A stretch of 11,965 bases of DNA, from positions 1 through 11,965 of the forward strand of contig CAITHY010000069.1 of the NCBI GenBank assembly GCA_903892315.1, read 5' to 3'. A model generated the notes under the pieces. That model saw only the letters and a list, made by a program, of their open reading frames with translations, was not told the origin of the DNA and did not search any database. The translations under genes and the position numbers were made by a program. The first letter of the stretch is position 1. The number at the start of each line of letters is the position of its first letter. Shown here piece by piece: positions 1 through 7,218 of the stretch. Source of the DNA: an uncultured beta proteobacterium. Lineage in GTDB: Bacteria; Pseudomonadota; Gammaproteobacteria; Burkholderiales; Burkholderiaceae.

Positions 1-110
1 ATCCATTGGTCTTCACATTCCTGAAGACGCTCTACAGCACGAAGCTGCGCGGGATCACTTTGATACCCGCGCGCCTTTAACTCTTGTTGGTAAAACTCAA
101 TGGTTTTCAA
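1..110 (-). CDS. zapE: ZapE/AFG1-family ATPase, N-terminal fragment
   Basis: Only the first 36 codons are in the window; the gene continues past the left edge. The peptide begins MKTIEFYQQELKARG and continues YQSDPAQLRAVERLQ. This resembles the N-terminus of ZapE (AFG1-like P-loop ATPase, a cell-division-associated protein that binds FtsZ in E. coli). The Walker motifs would lie outside the window, so the call rests on the N-terminus and on position after the odh genes, where Burkholderiales commonly carry zapE. The start is almost forced. The reading frame is the same as lpdA and is closed by the lpdA stop, and the TTG directly after that TAA is the only ATG, GTG or TTG in frame in the window. 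No clear Shine-Dalgarno is visible, so translation is probably coupled to lpdA. Confidence 0.72.
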   Translation of the reverse strand, partial: MKTIEFYQQELKARGYQSDPAQLRAVERLQECEDQW

Positions 111-1547
111 TTACATATTTAATGCACGTGAGTCCGTCGCTAACGCTGCTTCGCGCATCACTTCAGACAAACTTGGATGTGCATGACAGATACGAGCAAT
201 ATCTTCTGCTGCCGCTTTAAATTCCATGGCAACCGCTGCTTCAGCAATTAAGTCGGAAGCATTGGCACCGATGATATGAACGCCAAGAATCTCATCAGTC
301 TTAGCATCAGCCAACACTTTGATGAAACCATCAGCACGACCCATGCCTAATGCACGACCGTTAGCAGCAAATGGGAACTGACCTGCTTTATAGGCAATGC
401 CAGCTTCTTTAAGCGCTTGTTCAGTTTTACCAACCCAGGCAATTTCAGGATCGGTGTAAATAACCCAAGGAATGCAGTTGTAATCGATATGAGGTTTTTG
501 ACCGGCGATGACTTCAGCAACCAAGACACCTTCATCTTCTGCTTTGTGGGCCAACATTGGACCACGCACTACGTCACCAACAGCGTAAACGCCAGGCGCT
601 GCCGTAGCACAAGTGTGATCATCAATAGGGATGAAGCCGCGCTCATCAACTTTGAGACCAATCTTATCTAAACCCAATTTATCGGTGTTCGGTACGCGAC
701 CAACGGAAACAATCAGGCGCTCGCATTCCAACTTAGCGGATTTGCCTGCGCTATCGGTGTAATTCACAACTACACCCTTCTTATCAGCTTTAACATCGCC
801 AATCTTCACACCAGTATTAATGCTCAAACCTTGCTTAGCAAACAACTTTTGCGCTTCCTTAGCAATGCTGATATCGCAAGCACCCAAGAATGAAGGCATT
901 GCTTCAAGGACGGTAACCTCGGCACCGAGACGACGCCATACAGAACCTAACTCCAAGCCAATCACGCCAGCACCGATCACGCCTAATTTCTTGGGGGCAG
1001 AGTCAAACTTGAGCGCGCCTTCGTTATCGCAGATCAAGACATTGTCAACAGTAATGCCTGGGAGGTGGCGAGCTTTAGATCCAGTTGCAATGATCACATT
1101 CTTTGCGGTAACCGTTTCTTTATCTTTGCCATCAATCTTGATTTGATAACCATCAGCACCCTTGCCTTCGAATGAAGCATGACCCTTCAACAAAGTAATT
1201 TTGTTCTTACGGAATAGGTACTGAATGCCACCCGTCATTTTGGTAACGATGTCATCTTTACGGGCGATCATCTTTTTGGAGTCTATGCTGACAGCACCTA
1301 CTTTAATGCCGTGATCTGCAGCATGATGGCTAATCTTTTCGAATTCTTCCGAAGACGCCAACAAAGCCTTTGAGGGAATACAACCCACGTTTAAGCAGGT
1401 ACCGCCCAAGCGTGTCTCACCCTTAGGATCATCATAGGCACTAGATTCAGCACAGGCCACCTTAAAGCCGAGTTGCGCTGCACGAATAGCCGCGATGTAG
1501 CCACCAGGACCAGCACCAATTACCACTACGTCAAAAGCTTGGCTCAT
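111..1547 (-). CDS. lpdA: Dihydrolipoyl dehydrogenase (E3 of 2-oxoglutarate dehydrogenase)
   Basis: A 478-residue flavoprotein that reoxidises the dihydrolipoyl arm of OdhB, passing electrons through a redox disulphide and FAD to NAD+ in the cytoplasm. An FAD-binding GAGPGG motif lies at residues 11-16. The active disulphide is in GGTCLNVGCIPSK, with Cys51 and Cys56. A second Rossmann motif, GVIGAGVIGLELGS, begins near residue 190 and binds NAD. The C-terminal interface domain carries the HAHPSLSE motif, with catalytic His457 and Glu462. Length is normal for the family and all catalytic residues are present. The gene follows odhB after 12 nt that contain a good ribosome site (GAAGGGAAG), so it is the third gene of the odh operon. 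Linkage suggests it is the E3 dedicated to the 2-oxoglutarate complex, although E3 proteins are often shared with pyruvate dehydrogenase. Confidence 0.96.
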   Translation of the reverse strand: MSQAFDVVVIGAGPGGYIAAIRAAQLGFKVACAESSAYDDPKGETRLGGTCLNVGCIPSKALLASSEEFEKISHHAADHGIKVGAVSIDSKKMIARKDDIVTKMTGGIQYLFRKNKITLLKGHASFEGKGADGYQIKIDGKDKETVTAKNVIIATGSKARHLPGITVDNVLICDNEGALKFDSAPKKLGVIGAGVIGLELGSVWRRLGAEVTVLEAMPSFLGACDISIAKEAQKLFAKQGLSINTGVKIGDVKADKKGVVVNYTDSAGKSAKLECERLIVSVGRVPNTDKLGLDKIGLKVDERGFIPIDDHTCATAAPGVYAVGDVVRGPMLAHKAEDEGVLVAEVIAGQKPHIDYNCIPWVIYTDPEIAWVGKTEQALKEAGIAYKAGQFPFAANGRALGMGRADGFIKVLADAKTDEILGVHIIGANASDLIAEAAVAMEFKAAAEDIARICHAHPSLSEVMREAALATDSRALNM

Positions 1548-1559
1548 GATCTTCCCTTC

Positions 1560-2768
1560 TTACAAATCAAGAAGAAGACGTGAAGGATCTTCTAAGGCAT
1601 CCTTCATAGCAACTAAACCAAGTACCGCCTCACGACCGTCAATGATGCGGTGGTCGTATGACAAAGCAAGGTAGTTAATTGGGCGCACAACTACTTGACC
1701 ATTCTCAACTACAGCACGATCTTTAGTTGCATGGATACCCAAAATAGCGGATTGTGGTGGATTGATGATTGGGGTAGATAACATAGAGCCAAATACGCCA
1801 CCGTTAGAGATGGAGAATGTGCCACCAGTTAATTCCTCAATCGACAATTTGCCATCACGGGCTTTAGCGCCGAACTCCGCAATTTTCTTCTCGATGTCAG
1901 CCAAATTCATTTGGTCAACGTCGCGCAAAATAGGAACTACCAAGCCACGTGGCGAGCTTACTGCGATACCAATATCAAAGTAACCATGGTAAACAATGTC
2001 ATTACCATCAACAGAAGCGTTCAAGAGTGGGAATTTCTTCAAAGCATGAGTAGCCGCTTTAACAAAGAAGGACATGAAGCCCAACTTCACACCATGTACT
2101 TTTTCAAACTGATCTTTGTACTTATTACGCATAGCGATTACTGGAGCCATGTTGACTTCATTGAATGTAGTCAAGATGGCGTTGTTGGCTTGTGACTCTA
2201 GCAAACGCTCAGCAATACGAGCACGCAAACGGCTCATTGGCACACGCTCTTCTGGGCGGTCGCCCATTGGAACTGGTGCGCTTGGTAAAGCAGTAGATTT
2301 AGTACCGCCTGCAGATGCATTCAATGCATCGCCTTTAGTAATACGGCCATCACGTCCAGAACCAGCAACTTGACCCGCGTCGATATTCTTTTCTGCAAGG
2401 ATTTTTGCGGCTGAAGGAGCGGCGGCGGCGCCAGCTTTAGCAGCAGGAGCTGCCGCTTTCGCAGGAGCAGCTGCTGGCGCGGCGACAGGAGCTGGAGCCG
2501 CTGCAGTAGGAGCAGCAGAGGCAACAGCAGTGCTGTCAATTTTCGCAATCAACTGCTCAGCAACGACAGTGCCGCCATCAGCAACCAGAATTTCTGTCAA
2601 AACACCAGCGGAAGGTGCTGGAACTTCAAGAACCACTTTATCCGTTTCGATTTCGATCAAGATCTCGTCTTGACCAACAGCGTCACCAACCTTCTTTTTC
2701 CATTGCAACAAAGTTGCTTCAGCAACTGACTCGGAGAGTTGGGGAACTTTAACTTCGAAAATAGCCAT
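1560..2768 (-). CDS. odhB: Dihydrolipoyllysine succinyltransferase (E2 of 2-oxoglutarate dehydrogenase)
   Basis: A 402-residue core subunit of the 2-oxoglutarate dehydrogenase complex (also called sucB). It accepts the succinyl group from E1 on a lipoyl arm and transfers it to CoA. Domains in order: one lipoyl domain (about 2-78) with the modified lysine Lys44 in ETDKV; an Ala/Pro-rich flexible linker (about 81-117) built almost only of A, P, V, K, G, S and T; a peripheral-subunit-binding domain (about 118-150, [11 protein letters not shown] and [10 protein letters not shown]); and the acyltransferase catalytic domain (about 175-402). The active-site motif SYDHRIIDG holds His373 and Asp377. 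Length matches the usual roughly 400 residues. The start ATG has AGGA seven bases upstream. It sits 48 nt after odhA and 12 nt before lpdA, consistent with one operon. Confidence 0.96.
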   Translation of the reverse strand: MAIFEVKVPQLSESVAEATLLQWKKKVGDAVGQDEILIEIETDKVVLEVPAPSAGVLTEILVADGGTVVAEQLIAKIDSTAVASAAPTAAAPAPVAAPAAAPAKAAAPAAKAGAAAAPSAAKILAEKNIDAGQVAGSGRDGRITKGDALNASAGGTKSTALPSAPVPMGDRPEERVPMSRLRARIAERLLESQANNAILTTFNEVNMAPVIAMRNKYKDQFEKVHGVKLGFMSFFVKAATHALKKFPLLNASVDGNDIVYHGYFDIGIAVSSPRGLVVPILRDVDQMNLADIEKKIAEFGAKARDGKLSIEELTGGTFSISNGGVFGSMLSTPIINPPQSAILGIHATKDRAVVENGQVVVRPINYLALSYDHRIIDGREAVLGLVAMKDALEDPSRLLLDL

Positions 2769-2816
2769 GATTAATCCTGTTTATATGTATGTGTGTATGT
2801 GGAGTTATGAAGACGA

Positions 2817-5672
2817 TTATTTCGTGATCACGTAACCTTTGAGTTTGGCAAATGCCGCATTCAGCAATGACTTCTGCTGTTCTTGGTGGAGATGGGCATA
2901 ACCACAAGCCGGTGATGCTGATGCAGGACGGCCCGCATAGCCCAACCTCATGCCATCCGACATATTTTCCAAGATGTTGTGCTGGACGAAGAACCAGGCA
3001 CCTTGGTTTTGTGGTTCATCCTGACACCACACAACGTCTTCTAATTTTGGATATTTCTTCATCTCAGCAATCAATGCTTTGTGCGGGAATGGATATAACT
3101 GTTCTAAGCGAATGATTGCTACATCAGCAATCTTCTTCTCAGCGCGCTGCTTAACCAAGTCGTAATAGACCTTGCCAGAACACATGACCAAACGAGTGAC
3201 TTGCTTGGCGTCGATAGACTCATCACGCTCACCAATGATGGTTTGGAAGCCACCTTTAGTGAACTCAGACAAAGGTGATGCAGCTTCTTTATTACGCAGC
3301 AAAGATTTAGGAGTCATCAAGATCAGCGGCTTGCGGAACTGACGAATCATCTGACGACGCAACACGTGGAAGATTTGCGCTGCAGTCGTCGGCTGAATCA
3401 CTTGCATATTCGTATCGGCACACAACTGCATAAAACGCTCAAGACGGGCAGAGGAATGCTCTGGGCCTTGGCCTTCATAACCGTGCGGCAACATCATGAC
3501 CAGGCCGTTTGCGCGGCCCCACTTCACCTCGCCAGAAGCGATGAACTGGTCAATCACCACTTGAGCGCCGTTGGCAAAGTCGCCAAACTGGGCTTCCCAA
3601 ATTGTTAAGGTGTTTGGTTCCGCAGCGGCATAGCCATATTCAAATCCGAGGACAGCCTCTTCAGAAAGAATGGAGTCAATCACCACAAATGGCGCCTGAT
3701 CTTTAGTCACATGCTGAAGAGCGACATAGGTACCGGTATCCCACTTCTCACGGTTTTGCTCATGCAGCACCGCATGACGATGGGTAAATGTTCCGCGTCC
3801 GCTATCTTCACCAGATAAACGAACTGGGTAGCCACTCGCAACCAGAGATGCGAAAGCCATATGTTCGCCCATACCCCAGTCAACATTGACTTCACCACGA
3901 CCCATGGTAGCACGATCGTTGTAGACCTTAGCAACCAATGGATGAGCCTTGAAGCCTTCGGGAATCGTAGAAATCTTCTCGGCCAAACGCTTCCACTCTG
4001 TTAATGGAATCGCAGTATCCGCTTCATCAGTCCACTTCTTATTCAAAAATGGAGACCAATCTACTGCGAACTTGCCTTTGAAGTTACTCAGGACCGGATC
4101 GGAAGTCTGCTTACCCTCGTCCATTGCAGCGCGGTACTCTTTGACCATCAGGTCACCAGTACCAGCAGGCAATACGCCCTGCGCTTCTAGTTTATCGGCA
4201 TAGAGCTTACGTGTGCCAGGATGCGCAGCAATGATTTTGTACATCAAAGGCTGAGTCATTGCAGGTGTATCTTGCTCGTTATGGCCCAATTTACGGAAGC
4301 AAATAATATCCACCGCAACGTCCTTATGAAACTTCATGCGGAACTCAACAGCCAACTTCGTTGCCAGCACTACCGCTTCCGGATCATCGCCATTTACGTG
4401 TAATACCGGGGCATCCACAATCTTCATGATGTCCGTGCAATACAAGCTTGAACGCAAGTCACGTGGATCTGAGGTTGTGAAACCAATTTGGTTATTAATG
4501 ACGATGTGCATTGTGCCGCCGGTGGAATACCCACGAACTTCTGACATTGCCAAGGTTTCTTGCATCACGCCCTGACCCGCAATCGCAGCGTCACCGTGAA
4601 CCAACACTGGCATGACTTGGTCACCCAACATATCACCACGTCGTTCCATACGAGCACGCGCAGAACCTTCCACCACTGGATTAACGATTTCTAAGTGGGA
4701 TGGGTTAAATGCCAATGACAAGTGAACCGGACCGCCAGGCGTAGAAATATCACTTGAGAAACCTTGGTGGTATTTAACATCACCCGCAGGCAATGTTTCT
4801 GGGCCCTTGTGCTCGAACTCAGCAAACAGGTCTTTTGGCATTTTGCCTAAAGTGTTTACCAATACGTTGAGACGGCCGCGGTGGGCCATGCCAATCACAA
4901 TCTCTTGAATACCTTTATTACCGGAGTCACGAATCAACTCATCCATACAAGCAATGAAGCTTTCACCACCTTCAAGGGAGAAGCGCTTTTGACCAACATA
5001 CTTGGCCTGGAGGTAGCGCTCTAAGCCTTCAGCAGCTGTAACGCGATCTAAGATGTGGCGCTTCTCATCCACATTAAATTGTGGGGTTGAGCGGATGGAC
5101 TCTAATTTTTCTTGCCACCACTTTTTAATCTTCTGGTCGGCAATAAACATAAACTCGACACCAATGGTGCCGCAGTAGGTTTCGCGCAATGCCTGCAGCA
5201 AGTCGCGCAAGGACATTTCGTTTCTACCAAAGAATGTGTTACTTGTATTGAAGACGATATCCATATCGCCATCAGTAAAGCCATAGAAAGCGGGATCTAA
5301 CTCAGGAATATCCTGGCGCTCTGTCCGCTTCAATGGATCTAAGTTTGCCCAGCGATTGCCCACGTTACGATACGCGGCAATTAACTGCTGAACAGCAACG
5401 CGTTTGCGACCCATCTCTGAGTCAGCCGAGTCAGAGATGGTTCTGATAGGGCCTTGCTTAGCGCGCTCAGCAAATGAAGCAACAATTGGTGCATGGGCTA
5501 TGTCAGTTCGAGATGAACCGTCAACCGCAGGAACCTGTTTCACGTTATCGAAATAATCTCGCCAATGATCAGCTACGGAAGCTGGATCGTGCAAGTATGA
5601 TTCGTAGAGTTCCTCTACATAGGGTGCGTTTCCGCCGAAGAGATAGGAGTTATCTCTCTGATCCTGCATCAT
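2817..5672 (-). CDS. odhA: 2-oxoglutarate dehydrogenase E1 component
   Basis: The thiamine-diphosphate-dependent E1 subunit (also called sucA). It decarboxylates 2-oxoglutarate and succinylates the lipoyl arm of OdhB, a rate-limiting TCA-cycle step. With the start chosen here it has 951 residues, close to family length. The N-terminal segment (about 10-27, YLFGGNAPYVEELYESYL) matches the E2-binding tail of E1o proteins. The first transketolase-like half carries GMAHRGRLN (about 261-269), HGDAAIAGQG (about 359-368) and NNQIGFTT (about 393-400), followed by GHNEQDTP near 463-470. The second half has LSGEDSGRGTF near 619-629. A longer frame begins at a GTG at 5679-5681, but that GTG lies inside the Shine-Dalgarno AAGGTGAG, so the ATG at 5672 is preferred. 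The next codon, at 5669, is also ATG and is possible. First gene of the odh operon. Confidence 0.95.
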   Translation of the reverse strand: MMQDQRDNSYLFGGNAPYVEELYESYLHDPASVADHWRDYFDNVKQVPAVDGSSRTDIAHAPIVASFAERAKQGPIRTISDSADSEMGRKRVAVQQLIAAYRNVGNRWANLDPLKRTERQDIPELDPAFYGFTDGDMDIVFNTSNTFFGRNEMSLRDLLQALRETYCGTIGVEFMFIADQKIKKWWQEKLESIRSTPQFNVDEKRHILDRVTAAEGLERYLQAKYVGQKRFSLEGGESFIACMDELIRDSGNKGIQEIVIGMAHRGRLNVLVNTLGKMPKDLFAEFEHKGPETLPAGDVKYHQGFSSDISTPGGPVHLSLAFNPSHLEIVNPVVEGSARARMERRGDMLGDQVMPVLVHGDAAIAGQGVMQETLAMSEVRGYSTGGTMHIVINNQIGFTTSDPRDLRSSLYCTDIMKIVDAPVLHVNGDDPEAVVLATKLAVEFRMKFHKDVAVDIICFRKLGHNEQDTPAMTQPLMYKIIAAHPGTRKLYADKLEAQGVLPAGTGDLMVKEYRAAMDEGKQTSDPVLSNFKGKFAVDWSPFLNKKWTDEADTAIPLTEWKRLAEKISTIPEGFKAHPLVAKVYNDRATMGRGEVNVDWGMGEHMAFASLVASGYPVRLSGEDSGRGTFTHRHAVLHEQNREKWDTGTYVALQHVTKDQAPFVVIDSILSEEAVLGFEYGYAAAEPNTLTIWEAQFGDFANGAQVVIDQFIASGEVKWGRANGLVMMLPHGYEGQGPEHSSARLERFMQLCADTNMQVIQPTTAAQIFHVLRRQMIRQFRKPLILMTPKSLLRNKEAASPLSEFTKGGFQTIIGERDESIDAKQVTRLVMCSGKVYYDLVKQRAEKKIADVAIIRLEQLYPFPHKALIAEMKKYPKLEDVVWCQDEPQNQGAWFFVQHNILENMSDGMRLGYAGRPASASPACGYAHLHQEQQKSLLNAAFAKLKGYVITK

Positions 5673-5675
5673 GAT

Positions 5676-5700
5676 GCTCACCTTTCATCGGGTTTCCCGA
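5676..5700 (-). promoter_or_regulatory. odhA ribosome binding site and adjacent leader hairpin
   Basis: On the minus strand a near-perfect Shine-Dalgarno (AAAGGTGAG) occupies about 5677-5685, five bases before the ATG at 5672 and eight before the ATG at 5669. Just upstream is a perfect inverted repeat, TCGGG-AAA-CCCGA (5688-5700), which would form a small 5-bp GC-rich hairpin ending three bases before the Shine-Dalgarno. The ribosome site is well supported. A regulatory role for the hairpin is only a possibility. Confidence 0.6.
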
Positions 5701-5920
5701 ATAAAAACTGTGGTTAAAACCATTCGTTACACGGCTCTACCGTTTGGCGAATTGATCTGTGCGAATACTTTTGCTACAGGTGTAATTTAACACGAATGAC
5801 CATTGATCTATAAAGGACTTTCCCTGATTTCACGGGATTTGGGGGTATCTCCCTATAAAAAGGAATTAATAAGAACTTTCCTACCCCGCTTTAAAGGTTT
5901 GCCGACAGATTCAAATGATT

Positions 5921-5951
5921 TTGATTTTTATTCTCTAAATCTTCAAATAAT
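5921..5951 (+). promoter_or_regulatory. Possible promoter of the HTH-receiver gene
   Basis: TTGATT (5921-5926) is followed after 19 bases by AATAAT (5946-5951), giving a sigma70-like pair with a slightly long spacer. It would place transcription start about 15 bases before the ATG at 5972. The surrounding DNA is AT-rich, so chance matches are likely and the call is weak. Confidence 0.25.
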
Positions 5952-5971
5952 TAAATGAAATTAAAGGAAAT

Positions 5972-6670
5972 ATGAAATCAATTACCCCAGAAACGGAATA
6001 TCTCAGCACCCGTCAAAGCGCCAAGATTTTGCAGGTTTCCTTGGGCACCGTTCAAAAAATGGTGGAACTGGGTGAACTCATTGCCTGGAAAACCCGTGGC
6101 GGACATAGACGCATATTAGCCAGCTCTTTAGAGCAGCAATTACAGCGCAGAAAAAGAGCGATGCGGCAAAAGACCACGCAAAACTGTGTAGCCATGGGGA
6201 TATTTAGAAGATCTGAGAATGGCCAAGAATTATTAGAATCTATTGCAGATTGGCAGCTCAAAGTCGAAATGGAGATGGCAGTAGATAGCCTAGAAGGCTT
6301 AATGAAGGCGGTCTCCATAGCTCCCGATTTGATCTTTTTGGATGCCCTTATTCCACCAGTAGAACAGGTACATCTAATCCATTATTTGAGTAAAAACAAG
6401 GACACACAGCGTATACCTATTCTAGTAGATGAAGGTTTTATCAAGCTACACCCTGGTGTGGTTGCTTTGGCAGATGAGAACTCTGGCGGCAAGCACTCTT
6501 TAAGCGATAGCATCAAACAGGAGCTTGAAAACGGCTTAATCGACTTAAATCCGCTGATTATTGGCTACCCCGCAACCAATCCAGAGGCAGAGGGAAACTG
6601 GCCCCAGGGCAGTCGGCATGAGCTACTAGAGCCTCTATTTGTCGAAGCGCTAGCTAGAAAGTGTGCCTAA
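5972..6670 (+). CDS. Putative regulator: excisionase/MerR-type HTH fused to a degenerate receiver domain
   Basis: A 232-residue soluble protein, probably a transcription factor. Residues about 10-50 form a helix-turn-helix of the excisionase/MerR-like class (STRQSAKILQVSLGTVQKM, then GELIAWKTRGGHRRI). The GGHRRI end is typical of this fold. A basic linker follows (about 56-70, QRRKRAMRQK). Residues about 71-170 read like a CheY-type receiver: a first strand NCVAMGIF, then PDLIFLDALIPP with Asp124 where the phosphorylated aspartate would sit, then RIPILV. The acidic pair usual at the end of strand 1 is absent (GIFRRSE), and no clear switch Thr/Ser or Lys is evident, so phosphorylation is doubtful. 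The C-terminal about 60 residues are unassigned. The ATG at 5972 has AAAGGA just upstream, and the next Met is residue 30. No kinase gene is adjacent. Divergence from odhA suggests, without proof, that it regulates odh. The excisionase-like name does not imply a prophage. Confidence 0.8.
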   Translation: MKSITPETEYLSTRQSAKILQVSLGTVQKMVELGELIAWKTRGGHRRILASSLEQQLQRRKRAMRQKTTQNCVAMGIFRRSENGQELLESIADWQLKVEMEMAVDSLEGLMKAVSIAPDLIFLDALIPPVEQVHLIHYLSKNKDTQRIPILVDEGFIKLHPGVVALADENSGGKHSLSDSIKQELENGLIDLNPLIIGYPATNPEAEGNWPQGSRHELLEPLFVEALARKCA

Positions 6671-6703
6671 AGAAGAATGTAGGACCCGAAAGGACATAAA
6701 GAT

Positions 6704-6727
6704 AAAGGCCGCTTCGAGCGGCCTTTT
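6704..6727. terminator. Bidirectional intrinsic terminator
   Basis: A perfect 10-bp stem lies at 6704-6713 and 6717-6726 (AAAGGCCGCT / AGCGGCCTTT) with a TCG loop. On the plus strand the stem is followed by TTTTGT, ending the HTH-receiver transcript 34 bases after its stop. On the minus strand the tail reads CCTTTATCTTT, suitable for ending hns, whose stop is at 6755. It sits between two convergent genes, as expected for a shared terminator. The minus-strand U-tract is interrupted, so termination there may be weaker. Confidence 0.85.
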
Positions 6728-6754
6728 GTACTAAAACTGAAGAAAATCAGTTAC

Positions 6755-7039
6755 TTAGATTAAATAGCTGCTACGATCTCTGCCCTCAATCCACTTTGGA
6801 GCCTTACCGCGACCAGTCCAGGTTTCCCCTGTAGACGGATTACGGTATTTAGGCGCTACTTTTCCACCAGCACTCTTTACGCCGGCTTTACGACTAAACA
6901 AGTCTGATGCAGTTAATCCGTATTGCTCAATAATGATTTTAGCCTGAGCGATACCATCTGCCTTCTCATGGGCAATTGCCTCTTTAATCTGTTTATCCAA
7001 CTGCTCACGTTGGGCTAATAGCTCTTTATAAGAAGACAT
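6755..7039 (-). CDS. hns: H-NS family nucleoid-associated protein
   Basis: A 94-residue histone-like nucleoid-structuring protein of the short betaproteobacterial type. It would bind curved AT-rich DNA and silence genes by bridging. The N-terminus (about 4-30, YKELLAQREQLDKQIKEAI) is heptad-like and should form the dimerising coiled coil. A flexible basic linker (about 50-62) follows. The C-terminal DNA-binding domain (about 63-94) has YRNPSTGETWTGRGKAPKW, containing the TGRGKAPKW minor-groove loop at 75-83. Full-length E. coli H-NS is about 137 residues; the shorter form is normal in Burkholderiales. Upstream is a recognisable promoter in AT-rich DNA, which suggests autoregulation. Genomes of this group usually carry several hns paralogues, so the symbol denotes the family rather than a strict orthologue. 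Confidence 0.92.
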   Translation of the reverse strand: MSSYKELLAQREQLDKQIKEAIAHEKADGIAQAKIIIEQYGLTASDLFSRKAGVKSAGGKVAPKYRNPSTGETWTGRGKAPKWIEGRDRSSYLI

Positions 7040-7091
7040 ATTCTCTTTACACTCCGAATAATAGGTTGTTTTATAAGGCCTTTATAGGCAT

Positions 7092-7122
7092 ATTAAATGG
7101 TGATTATATATATTAATCAACC
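7092..7122 (-). promoter_or_regulatory. hns promoter overlapped by an inverted repeat
   Basis: On the minus strand TTGATT (7115-7120) and TTTAAT (7092-7097) are separated by exactly 17 bases, a good sigma70 pair matching 4/6 and 5/6 of consensus. Transcription would start near 7085, giving a leader of about 45 bases. The inverted repeat TGATTA-N7-TAATCA (7101-7119) covers the spacer and -35 box, with flanking GG/CC nearly extending the symmetry. A second near-palindrome centred on AAGGCCTT (about 7075-7082) sits at the expected start site. The operator role is inferred; autorepression by H-NS is a reasonable candidate. Confidence 0.6.
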
Positions 7123-7218
7123 AGGCATGTATATTATTCGAAATAATTAACTGTATTTATTAGGGCTATATCAATTCAGATTAATAAAAGACATAATCTT
7201 TATAAATACTATATTTAA
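7123..7218. other. AT-rich spacer between the thioesterase gene and the hns promoter
   Basis: Together with the hns promoter region this spacer is strikingly AT-rich, with runs of A/T steps and little G or C. It contains the inverted repeat ATTATT-CGA-AATAAT (7133-7147). A weak minus-strand stem, AAAGA-N5-TCTTT (about 7187-7201), lies downstream of the thioesterase stop but is too AT-rich to call a terminator. No coding potential is seen. It may be a curved H-NS binding tract upstream of hns. Confidence 0.45.

Larger units (their letters stand above)
5673..5971. promoter_or_regulatory. Divergent intergenic region between odhA and the HTH-receiver gene
   Basis: These 299 non-coding bases must hold the promoters of the odh operon (minus) and the divergent regulator gene (plus). 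I find no minus-strand promoter with good -35 and -10 hexamers, so the odhA promoter may depend on an activator or be distant. Short symmetric elements are visible: GTGT-N6-ACAC at 5780-5793, TCCC-N9-GGGA at 5821-5837 and GGG-N6-CCC around 5844-5853. The motifs CTATAAA and ACTTTCC each occur twice (5808 and 5853; 5817 and 5875). Composition becomes AT-rich toward the plus-strand gene (about 5905-5971). No convincing short ORF or RNA gene is seen. Confidence 0.5.

Noticed and set aside
820..1146. Plus-strand open frames opposite lpdA, and similar frames opposite odhA and pheT
   Set aside because: They are antisense shadows of strongly conserved genes, with no recognisable domains and no promoter or ribosome site support.
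2321..2548. Leucine-rich minus-strand frame overlapping the OdhB linker
   Set aside because: It arises from reading the Ala/Pro-rich linker codons in another frame; the repetitive composition explains it.
5650..5688. A 12-codon out-of-frame ORF (ATG AAA GGT ...) overlapping the odhA start on the minus strand
   Set aside because: It has no ribosome site of its own, and its ATG touches the leader hairpin. Its codons simply cover the odhA Shine-Dalgarno. Most likely chance.
5972..6120. Excisionase-like helix-turn-helix suggesting a prophage or integrative element
   Set aside because: No integrase, attachment repeats or phage genes are present, and both flanks are core housekeeping genes. This fold is also common in chromosomal regulators.
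7187..7201. AAAGA-N5-TCTTT as a terminator after the thioesterase gene
   Set aside because: The stem contains a single G-C pair and would be unstable; AT-rich sequence makes such matches likely by chance.
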